From Bacteroidales bacterium (GTDB taxonomy: Bacteria > Bacteroidota > Bacteroidia > Bacteroidales > UBA932): DNA of 13,309 bases. Location of the stretch: the NCBI GenBank assembly GCA_009784635.1, contig WRBG01000038.1:1-13309 (forward strand). The letters are read 5' to 3'. A model generated the notes under the pieces. It made no database searches. It was not told the origin of the DNA and was given only the letters and a program-made list of their open reading frames with translations. The translations under genes and the position numbers were made by a program. How positions within the stretch are numbered: position 1 is the stretch's first letter; each line of letters starts with the position of its first letter. This document shows, piece after piece, positions 1 to 5,337 of this stretch.

Positions 1-975
1 CAGTTTTCCACATCCCCCCCCCCCCCTGACTTAGCCATATCCCGTGGCGTAAACTCCATGAATCCACTCAACTGGATTACACAGGGGCGTTATATCAAAC
101 AAAAGCGGTATGACCGGATGATAGTGCGCTACTGGACGCCCTTTCTTGCCCCCGCGTTGGGAACCGTTTGCCGTTACGCCAAGCGTGGGGGAATGTCTGT
201 AACAGCTCTGATTGACAACCTAATTCCCCACGAGCGACATTTTTGGGACGCCCCCCTTAGTCGTTATTTTGTGTACGCGGTAGACGATTTTGTAGCCATG
301 TCGCATCAAGTAAAGGAGGAGATTACAGCATTTTGCCCCCAAAAATCGGTGCGTTATTCGCCTCATCCCACCTATGATATATATGGCGCCAAAATAGACA
401 GGACGGAGGCGGCAAGGCAATTGGGGTTGGATGCATCGCAGCGGTGGGCGCTTTTCTTTGGATTGGTGCGTCCGTATAAAGGCTTGGACTGGTTATTAGA
501 CGCTTGGGCGATGTTTAAACGGCAGGGCGCTGCGGAGGGTAAAAAATTGTTGGTCGCCGGAGAATTTTATGAAAACGAGGAGAAATACCGGAACCAAATC
601 GCGCGGTTGGGACTGGCAAATGACGTGGTAATCCATAACCGCTTTATTCCCGACCATGAAGTTGCCGCCTACTTCTCTTTGTGCGACCTGTCGGTACAGC
701 CCTACAAAAGCGCCACCCAGAGCGGAATCACCCAAATTGCCTACCATTTTGAGATACCCATGATTGTCACCGATGTAGGAGGCTTGGCAGAGATTGTTCC
801 GGACAGAAAAGCCGGTTATGTGGCTGCGCCTAATCCCCAAGCGGTCGCCGAGGCCATCGGTCGTTTTTATGCAGAAGGTCCCATTGACCGCTTTACCGCA
901 GGCATTAGGCAAGAGAAGCTACACTTCTCGTGGGAAGCCTTAGCGCGGGCGGTGCTGGGGCAGACGTGGTTGTAA
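1..975 (+). CDS. Glycosyltransferase, GT4-like, 5' end outside window
   Basis: Probably a cytoplasmic, sugar-nucleotide-dependent glycosyltransferase of the GT-B fold (GT4-like), acting in capsule, lipopolysaccharide or glycoprotein assembly; donor and acceptor are not readable. The first ATG is at 58, but the frame is open from base 1, and the residues before it (PPPPDLAISRGVNS, leading into MNPLNW) fit the middle of the N-terminal half of such enzymes, so the gene starts upstream of the window. Seen after position 58: IDNLIPHE, a donor-domain start FFGLVRPYKGLDWLLDAW, then PYKSATQSGITQIAYHFE and VTDVGGLAEIVP, typical of this subfamily. The C-terminal domain is complete. A tract of 13 C lies in the coding frame at 14-26 and may switch the gene on and off. 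A secreted protein follows 33 bp later on the same strand. Family is clear, substrate unknown. Confidence 0.85.
   Translation, partial: QFSTSPPPPDLAISRGVNSMNPLNWITQGRYIKQKRYDRMIVRYWTPFLAPALGTVCRYAKRGGMSVTALIDNLIPHERHFWDAPLSRYFVYAVDDFVAMSHQVKEEITAFCPQKSVRYSPHPTYDIYGAKIDRTEAARQLGLDASQRWALFFGLVRPYKGLDWLLDAWAMFKRQGAAEGKKLLVAGEFYENEEKYRNQIARLGLANDVVIHNRFIPDHEVAAYFSLCDLSVQPYKSATQSGITQIAYHFEIPMIVTDVGGLAEIVPDRKAGYVAAPNPQAVAEAIGRFYAEGPIDRFTAGIRQEKLHFSWEALARAVLGQTWL
14..26 (+). repeat. Homopolymer tract of 13 C inside the glycosyltransferase frame
   Basis: Thirteen consecutive C residues code for a run of prolines in the open frame. The bases straight after the tract are TGACTTAG. With 14 C the reading frame meets TGA at once; with 12 C it reads CTG ACT TAG and stops. 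Only lengths equal to 1 modulo 3 keep the enzyme open. This is the layout expected of a slipped-strand contingency tract. A tract-length error in assembly is possible, but the length shown is the one that keeps the frame open. Confidence 0.85.
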
Positions 976-1008
976 GCATGTGTATAAATGTAAATCAAAT
1001 TAGCCATC

Positions 1009-2160
1009 ATGCTTCGTACGACACAACAAAAAATCGCTATTATCCTGCTTACGATTGTATTATCACTACAATTTTTGTCTGCCTCCGCACAAACGATAAC
1101 GCGGGTGATTACCGATGTTGAAACCGGAATGGCAGTTCCATATGCAACAATTTATAATTCAGATAAATCTGTTATACGTTCAGCCAATGTTGATGGCATA
1201 TTCACCATAGACGTGGTTTCGGGCACAACATACACTGTTTCCCAAATTGGATATAAGTCTCTCTTAATCACTGCGGAGCGATTATTGTTGGACGATGCCA
1301 TACAGATGGAAGTATTGCCCTATGAACTAAATCCTGTAATTGTAAGCGCTGACGCAGCCTTGAAAGATATTTACAGAGCCATTGACTCTACGTATAACCG
1401 TATAATCGCCGCCTATTCTACTCCGTTTTATCTAAGATGCTATAAGAGAGATGAGTTGTTCAAAGATGGTAAGAATATATTGGATGCTAAGGCAATAATT
1501 GATATTAAAGCTATGCGACTTCGTTCTGCGGGCAAAGGAGCGCTTACCTCTGCTGCATTAAAAGGATTGAATACTAATTCCAATAATGATGGACTGCCTG
1601 CTATGCCCAACAGCGCTGTATCTCCTATTAGCCCATTAAATTCTTTTGTGGCAGGAGTTCCAAAACAGGATGAATCAATACTTGTATTTACTCGCCTCCC
1701 CGTAGATACCGACTCCTCCCTCCTTATTATTACCTTCCACCCCAAAAGTAATTACCAATATTCCGGAACCGCTGTATATACATCGGGACGTTTTATTATT
1801 GATACAAAAACATGGAATATCCTCAGAATTGACAGAATTATTGACAATAAGGGGATTGAATACCAGAATCATGTGGTGAACACTTCAAAAAGGCAAGAAC
1901 TATGGCATGAGCTGCACAACAGTATGTTTTTTACTTCTAACGGTATTCTGTCAAAAATAGAGCAGAGAATTGTCTATTCCTTGAAAAATGGTTCAGGCGA
2001 ACGATACACTTGGACTACTGTGCAGACCTATAAAGACATTTCAAAAGCCGAATATCAACAAAAGCCTTCAGGTTCATACAAACAGACCCAATCTATTTTT
2101 CAGCAAAAGCCTATTACGATTCCGGACTTCGATGCCCGATTTAACCTTGGATTCCCATAG
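1009..2160 (+). CDS. Secreted protein with carboxypeptidase-like regulatory domain
   Basis: A 383-residue exported protein of unknown function. Residues 1-28 are a signal peptide (basic start, hydrophobic IAIILLTIVLSLQFL, then SASAQ). Residues about 29-112 look like the carboxypeptidase-D regulatory-like beta-sandwich common in Bacteroidota envelope proteins: ITDVETGMAVPYATIY, then a NVDGIFTIDV stretch, QIGYKSL, and the ending LNPVIVSA. The remainder (113-383) has no motif I recognise. It is not a TonB-dependent receptor: it is far too short and has no plug or barrel. Similar architectures occur in surface-protein and receptor-associated families. It follows the glycosyltransferase by 33 bp, so co-transcription is possible. 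No promoter of the TTTG / TAnnTTTG type was seen directly in front. Base composition is more AT-rich than the glycosyltransferase. Confidence 0.75.
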   Translation: MLRTTQQKIAIILLTIVLSLQFLSASAQTITRVITDVETGMAVPYATIYNSDKSVIRSANVDGIFTIDVVSGTTYTVSQIGYKSLLITAERLLLDDAIQMEVLPYELNPVIVSADAALKDIYRAIDSTYNRIIAAYSTPFYLRCYKRDELFKDGKNILDAKAIIDIKAMRLRSAGKGALTSAALKGLNTNSNNDGLPAMPNSAVSPISPLNSFVAGVPKQDESILVFTRLPVDTDSSLLIITFHPKSNYQYSGTAVYTSGRFIIDTKTWNILRIDRIIDNKGIEYQNHVVNTSKRQELWHELHNSMFFTSNGILSKIEQRIVYSLKNGSGERYTWTTVQTYKDISKAEYQQKPSGSYKQTQSIFQQKPITIPDFDARFNLGFP

Positions 2161-2219
2161 GCGGGCATTAATGCAAAAGCAGACAAAAAAATCATTATCA
2201 ATTAAAAAATCAACTTATT

Positions 2220-2402
2220 ATGAAACCATTAAAAAAAGTATTAACTGTACTTATTTTATTACTGAGTATTACAACTTGTATAATTATTATTTTCTATGAT
2301 AATGAAGTACTACGAAGATTTGCGATGGTGGGTGTTTCTTTAGTATGTACTTACGTTTTAATAGACAATTATCATCGGCAAAAAGAAAAGAACAAGAAGT
2401 GA
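2220..2402 (+). CDS. Small membrane protein, 60 aa
   Basis: A 60-residue protein starting MKPLKKVLTVLILLLS. Two hydrophobic stretches (about residues 5-26 and 31-48) and a strongly basic tail (HRQKEKNKK) suggest a two-span inner-membrane protein with a cytoplasmic tail. I do not recognise a family. It is the first of a chain of very short hydrophobic frames (2220-2402, 2410-2516, 2519-2695) packed head to tail. Such small membrane proteins often sit beside peptide-export or immunity genes, and the next frame shares a 36-bp exact match with the bacteriocin-like operon, so an immunity-related role is conceivable but unproven. Confidence 0.5.
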   Translation: MKPLKKVLTVLILLLSITTCIIIIFYDNEVLRRFAMVGVSLVCTYVLIDNYHRQKEKNKK

Positions 2403-2409
2403 TAATCTC

Positions 2410-2516
2410 ATGTCTTGGCTCTACAACGAATCTAAACTTTGGTGGTTCCTGTCTTAATGCTTATCCCTTTGAGTGTACTGTATATCGTTCTAAGTATGCG
2501 TAATAGTAAAAAATAG
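2410..2516 (+). pseudogene. Frameshifted small membrane-protein gene with a 36-bp copy of the 210-aa gene's 5' end
   Basis: ATG at 2410 opens MSWLYNESKLWWFLS and then hits TAA at 2455-2457. In a second frame, ATG at 2457 gives MLIPLSVLYIVLSMRNSKK and ends at 2516. One extra base between the two halves would give a single protein of about 35 residues with one transmembrane segment, so a single-base deletion is the simplest reading. The LYNESKLWWFLS part is encoded by DNA identical over 36 bp to the start of the 210-residue membrane protein gene at 5338. It may be a decayed gene or a recombination fragment. Confidence 0.4.
2419..2454 (+). repeat. 36-bp direct repeat, copy 1
   Basis: Identical over 36 bases to 5350-5385, in the same orientation and coding the same peptide, LYNESKLWWFLS, in both places. 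The match stops sharply at both ends (G against A before it; TAATG against CTTATG after it). Confidence 0.9.
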
Positions 2517-2518
2517 TG

Positions 2519-2695
2519 ATGTTTAATAAAATAGCTATATTAGTGGGGGCAGCATTGGTGATTCTGACGTTATTGAAGTTTGCAATACTGTTGGCAGACT
2601 TGCCTGCATGGTGGAACTATATTGCGATTATCTTGTCTGTATGCGCAATGGTCGTAGGTGCATATGTAATAAGAGGCACATCAAAGAGGCAGTGA
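2519..2695 (+). CDS. Small membrane protein, 58 aa
   Basis: An intact frame of 58 residues starting MFNKIAILVGAALVIL and ending RGTSKRQ. It holds two hydrophobic segments (about residues 4-25 and 33-52) separated by a short loop with LPAWWN, and has a basic C-terminus, so it should span the inner membrane twice. The start codon lies 2 bp after the stop of the preceding broken frame, which fits translational coupling. No family is recognised. Codon use looks genuine, but short hydrophobic frames can occur by chance. Confidence 0.5.
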   Translation: MFNKIAILVGAALVILTLLKFAILLADLPAWWNYIAIILSVCAMVVGAYVIRGTSKRQ

Positions 2696-2719
2696 TTGAT
2701 GTTTTGGCTCGGGCAGTGC

Positions 2720-3079
2720 TTAACTAAGCGTAGCTATTGGTTGTTTTGCCCACTTGGGACGCTGTGCCGGCAGGTCGTAATTTTTAATGGGATAATCAAT
2801 CTTTTTAATTATTTGATATATTGATTGTTGAGCTGCTTTTGCGTGTTCAATATCAAAATCATTCTGCAAACCGAGCCAAAATTTTGCTGAATTACCAAAA
2901 AACAAACTTAATCGTAGCGCGGTATCAGCGGTAATTCGTCGGCTACCATTGATAATGCCCGAAATTCGTGTTTGGGGAATATTTAATTCTTTGGCAAGAC
3001 GATACTGCGACATTCCCATCGGAATAAGGAACTCTTCCTGCAAAATTTCACCCGGTGTTATATTGGTTAATGTCTTCAT
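2720..3079 (-). CDS. higA: HigA-family antitoxin (XRE/VapI type)
   Basis: A 119-residue DNA-binding antitoxin of the HigA addiction-module family. Seen: the family opening NITPGEILQEEFLIPMGMSQ, a helix-turn-helix at about residues 22-60 (YRLAKELNIPQTRISGIING, then RRITADTALRLSLFFGNSAKFWLGLQ), and a polar tail. FFGNSAKFWLGLQ is diagnostic of HigA/VapI proteins. It lies 11 bp downstream of the toxin gene, the toxin-first order typical of higBA. By family knowledge it neutralises HigB and represses the shared promoter. Length is slightly above the usual 95-105 residues because of the C-terminal tail. Confidence 0.9.
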   Translation of the reverse strand: MKTLTNITPGEILQEEFLIPMGMSQYRLAKELNIPQTRISGIINGSRRITADTALRLSLFFGNSAKFWLGLQNDFDIEHAKAAQQSIYQIIKKIDYPIKNYDLPAQRPKWAKQPIATLS

Positions 3080-3090
3080 TTTTGCATATT

Positions 3091-3372
3091 TTAATGATAA
3101 TCAATTATTTCTACCTCTAAGCTATTGCGACCATCCCAACAAAAAATAATTCGCCATTGGTCGTTGATACGAATACTGTATTTGTCTTTCAAATCGCCTT
3201 GGAGTTTCTCCAATCTGTTACCCGGAGGTATTCGAAGGTCATTTATGTTTTGCGAGTTATTCATCATTCTTAGTTTACGCCGTGCTGTATGTTGAATTTC
3301 AAAAGGCAACTTAGCTGAAACATTTCCGTTCCATATCTTCTCTACCTCCTTGTCTCTGAATGAAATTATCAT
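3091..3372 (-). CDS. higB: HigB-family toxin (RelE/ParE superfamily)
   Basis: A 93-residue toxin of the HigB branch of the RelE superfamily, expected to cut mRNA on the ribosome. Seen: the family start MIISFRDKEVEKIWNG, the IPPGNRLEKLQGDLKDKYSI segment, NDQWRIIFCW with its conserved arginine, and the terminal IDYH, whose histidine corresponds to the catalytic residue in characterised HigB proteins. Length is normal and the frame is intact, so it is probably active. It is the first gene of a two-gene minus-strand operon with higA. A TAnnTTTG promoter element lies about 36 bp upstream. Confidence 0.9.
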   Translation of the reverse strand: MIISFRDKEVEKIWNGNVSAKLPFEIQHTARRKLRMMNNSQNINDLRIPPGNRLEKLQGDLKDKYSIRINDQWRIIFCWDGRNSLEVEIIDYH

Positions 3373-3395
3373 CGTTTTATTTATATTACGCCCCT

Positions 3396-3406
3396 CGTTA
3401 CTAACG
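3396..3406. promoter_or_regulatory. Possible HigA operator palindrome
   Basis: CGTTACTAACG is a perfect 11-bp palindrome between the higB start codon (3372) and its -7 element, where transcription should begin. A HigA antitoxin would be expected to bind a short palindrome here. That it is the operator is inference. Confidence 0.4.
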
Positions 3407-3407
3407 G

Positions 3408-3415
3408 CAAAGGTA
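3408..3415 (-). promoter_or_regulatory. -7 promoter element for higBA
   Basis: On the minus strand this reads TACCTTTG, a full match to the Bacteroidota TAnnTTTG consensus, about 36 bp before the higB start. No clear TTTG was found at the usual distance upstream, so the -33 element is weak or absent. Confidence 0.5.
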
Positions 3416-3466
3416 AGTATTTTTTTTAATTGTGTTTACATTGTTGCCCAAAATTTTGAGCAATCA

Positions 3467-3495
3467 TTGCAATAACAAAAATATTATTACCTTTG
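3467..3495 (+). promoter_or_regulatory. Promoter before the DUF5053 gene
   Basis: TTG at 3467-3469, an 18-bp spacer, then TACCTTTG at 3488-3495, an exact TAnnTTTG match. It points towards the degenerate short frame and the DUF5053 gene at 3634. Between 3373 and 3633 there is no intact gene apart from this promoter, the divergent higBA promoter and the degenerate frame. Confidence 0.55.
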
Positions 3496-3519
3496 CATTG
3501 TCAAGAAGTAGCGGATGTC

Positions 3520-3628
3520 ATGAGGAGAAAAACGAGAGAGAGAAAAAGGCAGGGAAGGCGTTGTTGGAACGCTTGCTTTTCTTGATGATGAGATAGACAA
3601 GTTAGTTGAGCTATTGAAACAAATATAA
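3520..3628 (+). pseudogene. Degenerate short ORF upstream of the DUF5053 gene
   Basis: ATG at 3520 opens a 21-codon, highly basic frame that stops at 3583-3585. An overlapping frame from 3581 to 3628 encodes LDDEIDKLVELLKQI and stop, which has the look of a real amphipathic helix ending 5 bp before the DUF5053 start. The two halves are in different frames, so a small helical protein disrupted by a frameshift is the likely reading. The purine-rich run at 3521-3558 is low complexity and may not be coding. Confidence 0.3.
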
Positions 3629-3633
3629 ACAAC

Positions 3634-4011
3634 ATGAAAGATAATGTAGAAGCCCTTAAAGAGAGGTATATTAATGCAAAGTCCAACGGTGAATATCAGG
3701 CGATTCGTAAAGAAATTCAGAGACTTTGCGAAGAGAATGCCGGTGCTGTTGCCAATGCTGCGCTTGAAAGCATTAAGGAGACAAACGCAAAGTTGTTGCG
3801 TGAAAAATTAAAAGATATTCTGCCAATCATGTCTGTCTCGTACCTCACAAAGACGTATTTCAATAAAAGTCCGCAATGGTTCTACCAACGACTTAACGGG
3901 AACATAGTAAATGGCAAGTCTGCACAATTTTCTCCTACTGATATGACGACTCTGCATAACGCACTATTGGATATATCCAACAAGATAAGTGCCTCTGCAT
4001 CTCTTGTTTGA
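3634..4011 (+). CDS. DUF5053-like protein
   Basis: A 125-residue cytoplasmic protein of unknown function. The N-terminal two thirds are charged and helical (MKDNVEALKERYINAKSNGE, EIQRLCEENAGAVANAALES). The C-terminal part holds the recognisable block LPIMSVSYLTKTYFNKSPQW followed by FYQRLNGNIVNGK and LHNALLDISNKI, which matches my memory of DUF5053 proteins, small accessory-genome proteins widespread in Bacteroidota. The YFNKSPQWFYQRLNGN segment resembles a helix-turn-helix recognition region, so nucleic-acid binding is possible but inferred. It is transcribed away from higBA. Its stop lies 18 bp before the left 67-bp repeat, so it would face the symporter gene directly if the peptide module were absent. 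Confidence 0.7.
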   Translation: MKDNVEALKERYINAKSNGEYQAIRKEIQRLCEENAGAVANAALESIKETNAKLLREKLKDILPIMSVSYLTKTYFNKSPQWFYQRLNGNIVNGKSAQFSPTDMTTLHNALLDISNKISASASLV

Positions 4012-4029
4012 CAATCGGCGCGTCACTAA

Positions 4030-4096
4030 ATATTCTTAAAACAACTTAATCAATCCCAACGCGCTGAGGAAAATAATCGTGATGGCAATGGGGGCG
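4030..4096 (+). repeat. 67-bp direct repeat, left copy (symporter 3' end)
   Basis: Matches 8578-8644 at 66 of 67 positions in the same orientation; the one difference is A at 4059 against G at 8607. On the minus strand it encodes the last residues of the symporter (...LSALGLIKLF, stop), and the difference is a synonymous Leu codon change (CTG to TTG). It forms the left boundary of the peptide module. The stretch 4012-4144 holds no intact gene. Confidence 0.93.
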
Positions 4097-4119
4097 CGGA
4101 TGCGGTGGTGTAGTTGAGG
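4096..4119 (+). repeat. 24-bp repeat of the exporter 3' end, left copy
   Basis: Matches 8538-8561 at 22 of 24 positions; both differences are transitions. In the exporter this DNA encodes ADAVVQLG; here the Gln codon CAG is TAG, so it reads ADAVV then stop. It directly abuts the left 67-bp repeat. Confidence 0.8.
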
Positions 4120-4144
4120 TAGGCGTTGTTATAGGACTGTTACG

Positions 4145-4510
4145 CTACTTTTTCAAAAGTATTTCAATCAACTTATTCTGCGTATCAATCAGATGGGTAA
4201 TCTTCTCTTGATTCGACAGTACAACTTCCAAGATGTTTTCGGGAAAGTGGTTGTTGATGGTTACTTGGCTGTGGACGTTGCCGACTGCCTTGTCGGAGTT
4301 GTTTTGTACGATGTTTCCATACTGCAAAAGGTCGTTAATATCTACGTCCAATACCTTTGCTATCCGATTCAACATGACTACGTTGGGAATACTTTTGTCT
4401 GATTCCAAACTGGATATAGTGCTTTGACTCACCTCGACGCCGAAAGCTAAATCGCTTTGTGATAGGTTTTTAAGTTCCCGATATTGCCTGACTTTTTTTC
4501 CGATGCTCAT
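4145..4510 (-). CDS. XRE-family regulator of the peptide module
   Basis: A 121-residue transcription factor. Residues about 4-62 form an XRE (Cro/C1) helix-turn-helix domain: VRQYRELKNLSQSDLAFGVE, then SQSTISSLESDKSIPNVVML and AKVLDVDINDLL. The middle (NIVQNNSDKAVGNVHSQVTI) is typical of Bacteroidota XRE regulators, and the C-terminus (about 90-119) is a predicted helix or short coiled coil, probably for oligomerisation. The frame extends upstream to 4612, but MSIGKKVRQY at 4510 is the family-like start and lies just after a TAACTTTG promoter element; the upstream 34 residues would overlap the divergent promoters. It is divergent from the precursor-peptide operon, so it most likely controls that operon and itself. 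Confidence 0.85.
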   Translation of the reverse strand: MSIGKKVRQYRELKNLSQSDLAFGVEVSQSTISSLESDKSIPNVVMLNRIAKVLDVDINDLLQYGNIVQNNSDKAVGNVHSQVTINNHFPENILEVVLSNQEKITHLIDTQNKLIEILLKK

Positions 4511-4525
4511 TTTACCAAAATTTTG

Positions 4526-4540
4526 TTCAAAGTTATTGAA
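4526..4540. promoter_or_regulatory. Probable operator for the XRE regulator
   Basis: TTCAA-AGTTA-TTGAA is a perfect 5-5 inverted repeat with a 5-bp spacer. It is flanked by two direct copies of AAATTTTGTT (4518-4527 and 4539-4548) set 21 bp apart, two helical turns. It covers the -7 element of the regulator's own promoter and sits just upstream of the operon's -33 element. Binding by the XRE protein is inferred from position. Confidence 0.5.
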
Positions 4541-4559
4541 ATTTTGTTGTAATGGCACA
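4528..4559 (-). promoter_or_regulatory. Promoter of the XRE regulator
   Basis: On the minus strand, TAACTTTG (4535-4528) matches TAnnTTTG exactly. A TGTG at 4559-4556, 20 bp upstream, is a one-mismatch -33 element. Transcription would start about 12-15 bp before the ATG at 4510, which supports that start. Confidence 0.6.
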
Positions 4560-4578
4560 TTTTTTCTTTTTAACTTTG
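4547..4578 (+). promoter_or_regulatory. Promoter 1 of the peptide operon
   Basis: TTG at 4547-4549, a 21-bp spacer, and TAACTTTG at 4571-4578, a full -7 consensus match. It is the outer of two overlapping plus-strand promoters before the precursor gene and lies next to the proposed operator. Confidence 0.65.
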
Positions 4579-4607
4579 CTGCTGTATAAGAAAACCGGTT
4601 ATTTTTG
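4575..4607 (+). promoter_or_regulatory. Promoter 2 of the peptide operon
   Basis: TTTG at 4575-4578, a 21-bp spacer, and TATTTTTG at 4600-4607 also fit the Bacteroidota consensus. Its -33 element is the 3' half of promoter 1's -7 element, so the two overlap and could not be occupied together. The leader to the ATG at 4647 would be about 35 nt. Confidence 0.45.
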
Positions 4608-4646
4608 TACAATGAAAATTATTACAAACGAAAAAACAAATCTATC

Positions 4647-4844
4647 ATGAAAACTTTAACATTTGACCAAATGGAACAAGTCAATGGTGGGATTAATGGA
4701 TGTGATTACATTGAGACTGCCGCAGTTGCTGTTGGCTTAGGAGGCCTTGTTATCGGTTGGATTCCAATTGCGAATATGATTTACGCAATTGTCACTTCGC
4801 CAGTGGTGATAGCGGGGGCGATGTGCCATTTTTGGGGACCCTAA
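4647..4844 (+). CDS. Double-glycine bacteriocin-like precursor peptide
   Basis: A 65-residue precursor. Leader MKTLTFDQMEQVNGG has L at -12, M at -7, V at -4 and GG at -2/-1, the signature of leaders cut by C39-type exporters. The predicted 50-residue core starts INGCDYIE and ends AMCHFWGP. It is strongly hydrophobic, with two helix-like segments (core about 9-24 with GLGGLVIG, and 29-44) separated by a proline turn (WIPIAN). The only cysteines are at core positions 4 and 45, one at each end, so a disulfide could close the hairpin. The ATG at 4647 was chosen because it gives a canonical leader; an upstream TTG at 4605 lies inside promoter 2. A C39 exporter is encoded in the same operon. I recognise no named family. 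An antibacterial role is inferred; a signalling peptide is the alternative. Confidence 0.85.
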   Translation: MKTLTFDQMEQVNGGINGCDYIETAAVAVGLGGLVIGWIPIANMIYAIVTSPVVIAGAMCHFWGP

Positions 4845-4865
4845 CTACGTGTAAATCACAATATC

Positions 4866-5333
4866 ATGAAACATCTTAATGCGAGCCTTTCTTCAATAGT
4901 TGTGGGCGTATTTGCTTTGACTTTTTTTGCAATATCAAGTCATAGGTGGGTTAACCATCCTATAGGCGACGTGGTCTTTTGTATTGCATCAATACTAGTA
5001 ATGCTCTGTCTGCCTTATTACATGGACATTATTAAACAGTCTAAAAAATGGCAGAAAATCATCATCGTCTGTACTTTATTTATTTTCTCCGCTGCCATTT
5101 TATGCTATAATGTAATTCTGTGGACGGTATTCACTGTATTCTTTTTACTGTTGTATATATGTTTACAACTTGTTAAAAATCCGGATGTTGGCGCAGAAGA
5201 GATGCCATATCAATATTTTTTCCGAAAAAAGCAATATTTGAGGAGAGCGCTGTTTGTGATGTTTCCCTATGTATTAGCTTATTGGAGCGTAATATTAGCC
5301 ATTAGGTATAATATTATACCTATATCGCTATAA
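4866..5333 (+). CDS. Multi-spanning membrane protein, candidate immunity protein
   Basis: A 155-residue hydrophobic protein with about five membrane segments (residues 8-25, 33-51, 63-80, 84-103, 128-146) and a basic, aromatic loop before the last one (QYFFRKKQYLRR). I recognise no family or catalytic motif. It starts 21 bp after the precursor gene and ends 4 bp before the next membrane protein. The gene directly after a bacteriocin precursor is often its immunity protein, and small polytopic immunity proteins are common, so that is the leading guess. A role in export is the alternative. Translation is probably coupled to the next gene. Confidence 0.75.
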   Translation: MKHLNASLSSIVVGVFALTFFAISSHRWVNHPIGDVVFCIASILVMLCLPYYMDIIKQSKKWQKIIIVCTLFIFSAAILCYNVILWTVFTVFFLLLYICLQLVKNPDVGAEEMPYQYFFRKKQYLRRALFVMFPYVLAYWSVILAIRYNIIPISL

Positions 5334-5337
5334 TATA

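Noticed and set aside
2699..2728. A short stretch reading VLARAVLN and stop resembles the glycosyltransferase end LARAVLGQTWL, as if a second glycosyltransferase tail were present.
   Set aside because: Only six codons agree, with several third-position differences, and no further similarity is visible upstream. Chance cannot be excluded.
4511..4612. A longer start for the XRE regulator, adding 34 residues.
   Set aside because: The extra part has no family-like sequence and would span the operator and promoters. The MSIGKKV start matches the family and has a promoter directly before it.
4605..4646. A TTG start giving a 79-residue precursor peptide.
   Set aside because: It lies inside a -7 element, and the ATG at 4647 gives a standard 15-residue double-glycine leader.
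4647..4844. One half of a two-peptide (class IIb) bacteriocin, because of the GLVIG (GxxxG) motif.
   Set aside because: No second double-glycine precursor was found nearby on either strand.
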